Shown here: piece after piece, positions 6,859 to 6,863 of the stretch
Numbering within the stretch: position 1 is the stretch's first letter
Layout: each line of letters opens with the position of its first letter
Source of the DNA: Cryptobacteroides sp963543835
GTDB taxonomy: Bacteria; Bacteroidota; Bacteroidia; Bacteroidales; UBA932
DNA: 6,863 bases
Direction: 5' to 3'
Assembly: GCA_963543835.1 (NCBI GenBank)
Contig: CAUUCY010000085.1
Coordinates: 1 to 6,863, forward strand
Made by a program: the position numbers and the translations under genes
The notes under the pieces: generated by a model
What the model was told of the DNA's origin: nothing
The model's database searches: none
The model's input: only the letters and a program-made list of their open reading frames with translations

Positions 6859-6863
6859 CGACC

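Noticed and set aside
1..6863. CRISPR array, insertion sequence, tRNA or rRNA gene, toxin-antitoxin or phage gene
   Set aside because: Almost all bases are taken up by six recognisable core genes, and I saw no direct repeat series, transposase, cloverleaf or terminal inverted repeat.

Overview
The window is a compact stretch of ordinary core chromosome, most likely from a member of the Bacteroidota, probably Bacteroidales and possibly uncultured. Four observations support this. The primary sigma factor is the short form of that phylum, with almost nothing in front of region 1.2 and the wording FISYAVWWIRQ in region 2. MnmA, ArgS and HtrA all read like Bacteroidota versions. None of the six genes has a recognisable Shine-Dalgarno sequence; A/T-rich bases precede several starts. 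One exact match to the Bacteroidota -7 promoter element (TAnnTTTG) lies in front of dnaN. I cannot name genus or species from the sequence alone.

Layout: two divergent gene clusters share a 105-base intergenic region (2734-2838). Leftward (minus strand) lie dnaN (sliding clamp), a DnaQ-family DEDDh exonuclease with an ExoX-like C-terminal domain, and the 5' part of mnmA (tRNA 2-thiouridylase), which runs off the left edge. The gaps are 3 bases and 1 base. Rightward (plus strand) lie a secreted HtrA/DegP-type serine protease, rpoD (primary sigma factor) and argS (arginyl-tRNA synthetase). The gaps are 6 and 3 bases, and argS ends 5 bases before the right edge. Each cluster looks like one operon. 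No non-coding stretch exceeds about 105 bases.

Functionally the left cluster joins replication (clamp), DNA-end processing or proofreading (exonuclease) and tRNA wobble modification. The right cluster joins envelope protein quality control, transcription initiation and tRNA charging. All genes appear intact apart from the edge truncation of mnmA, and the active-site residues I could place are present.

I found no mobile element, CRISPR array, RNA gene, clear terminator or obvious new system. The items most worth a second look are a possible clamp-docking tail on the exonuclease beside dnaN, the housekeeping sigma factor lying behind a periplasmic protease gene, and the near-palindromic divergent promoter region.
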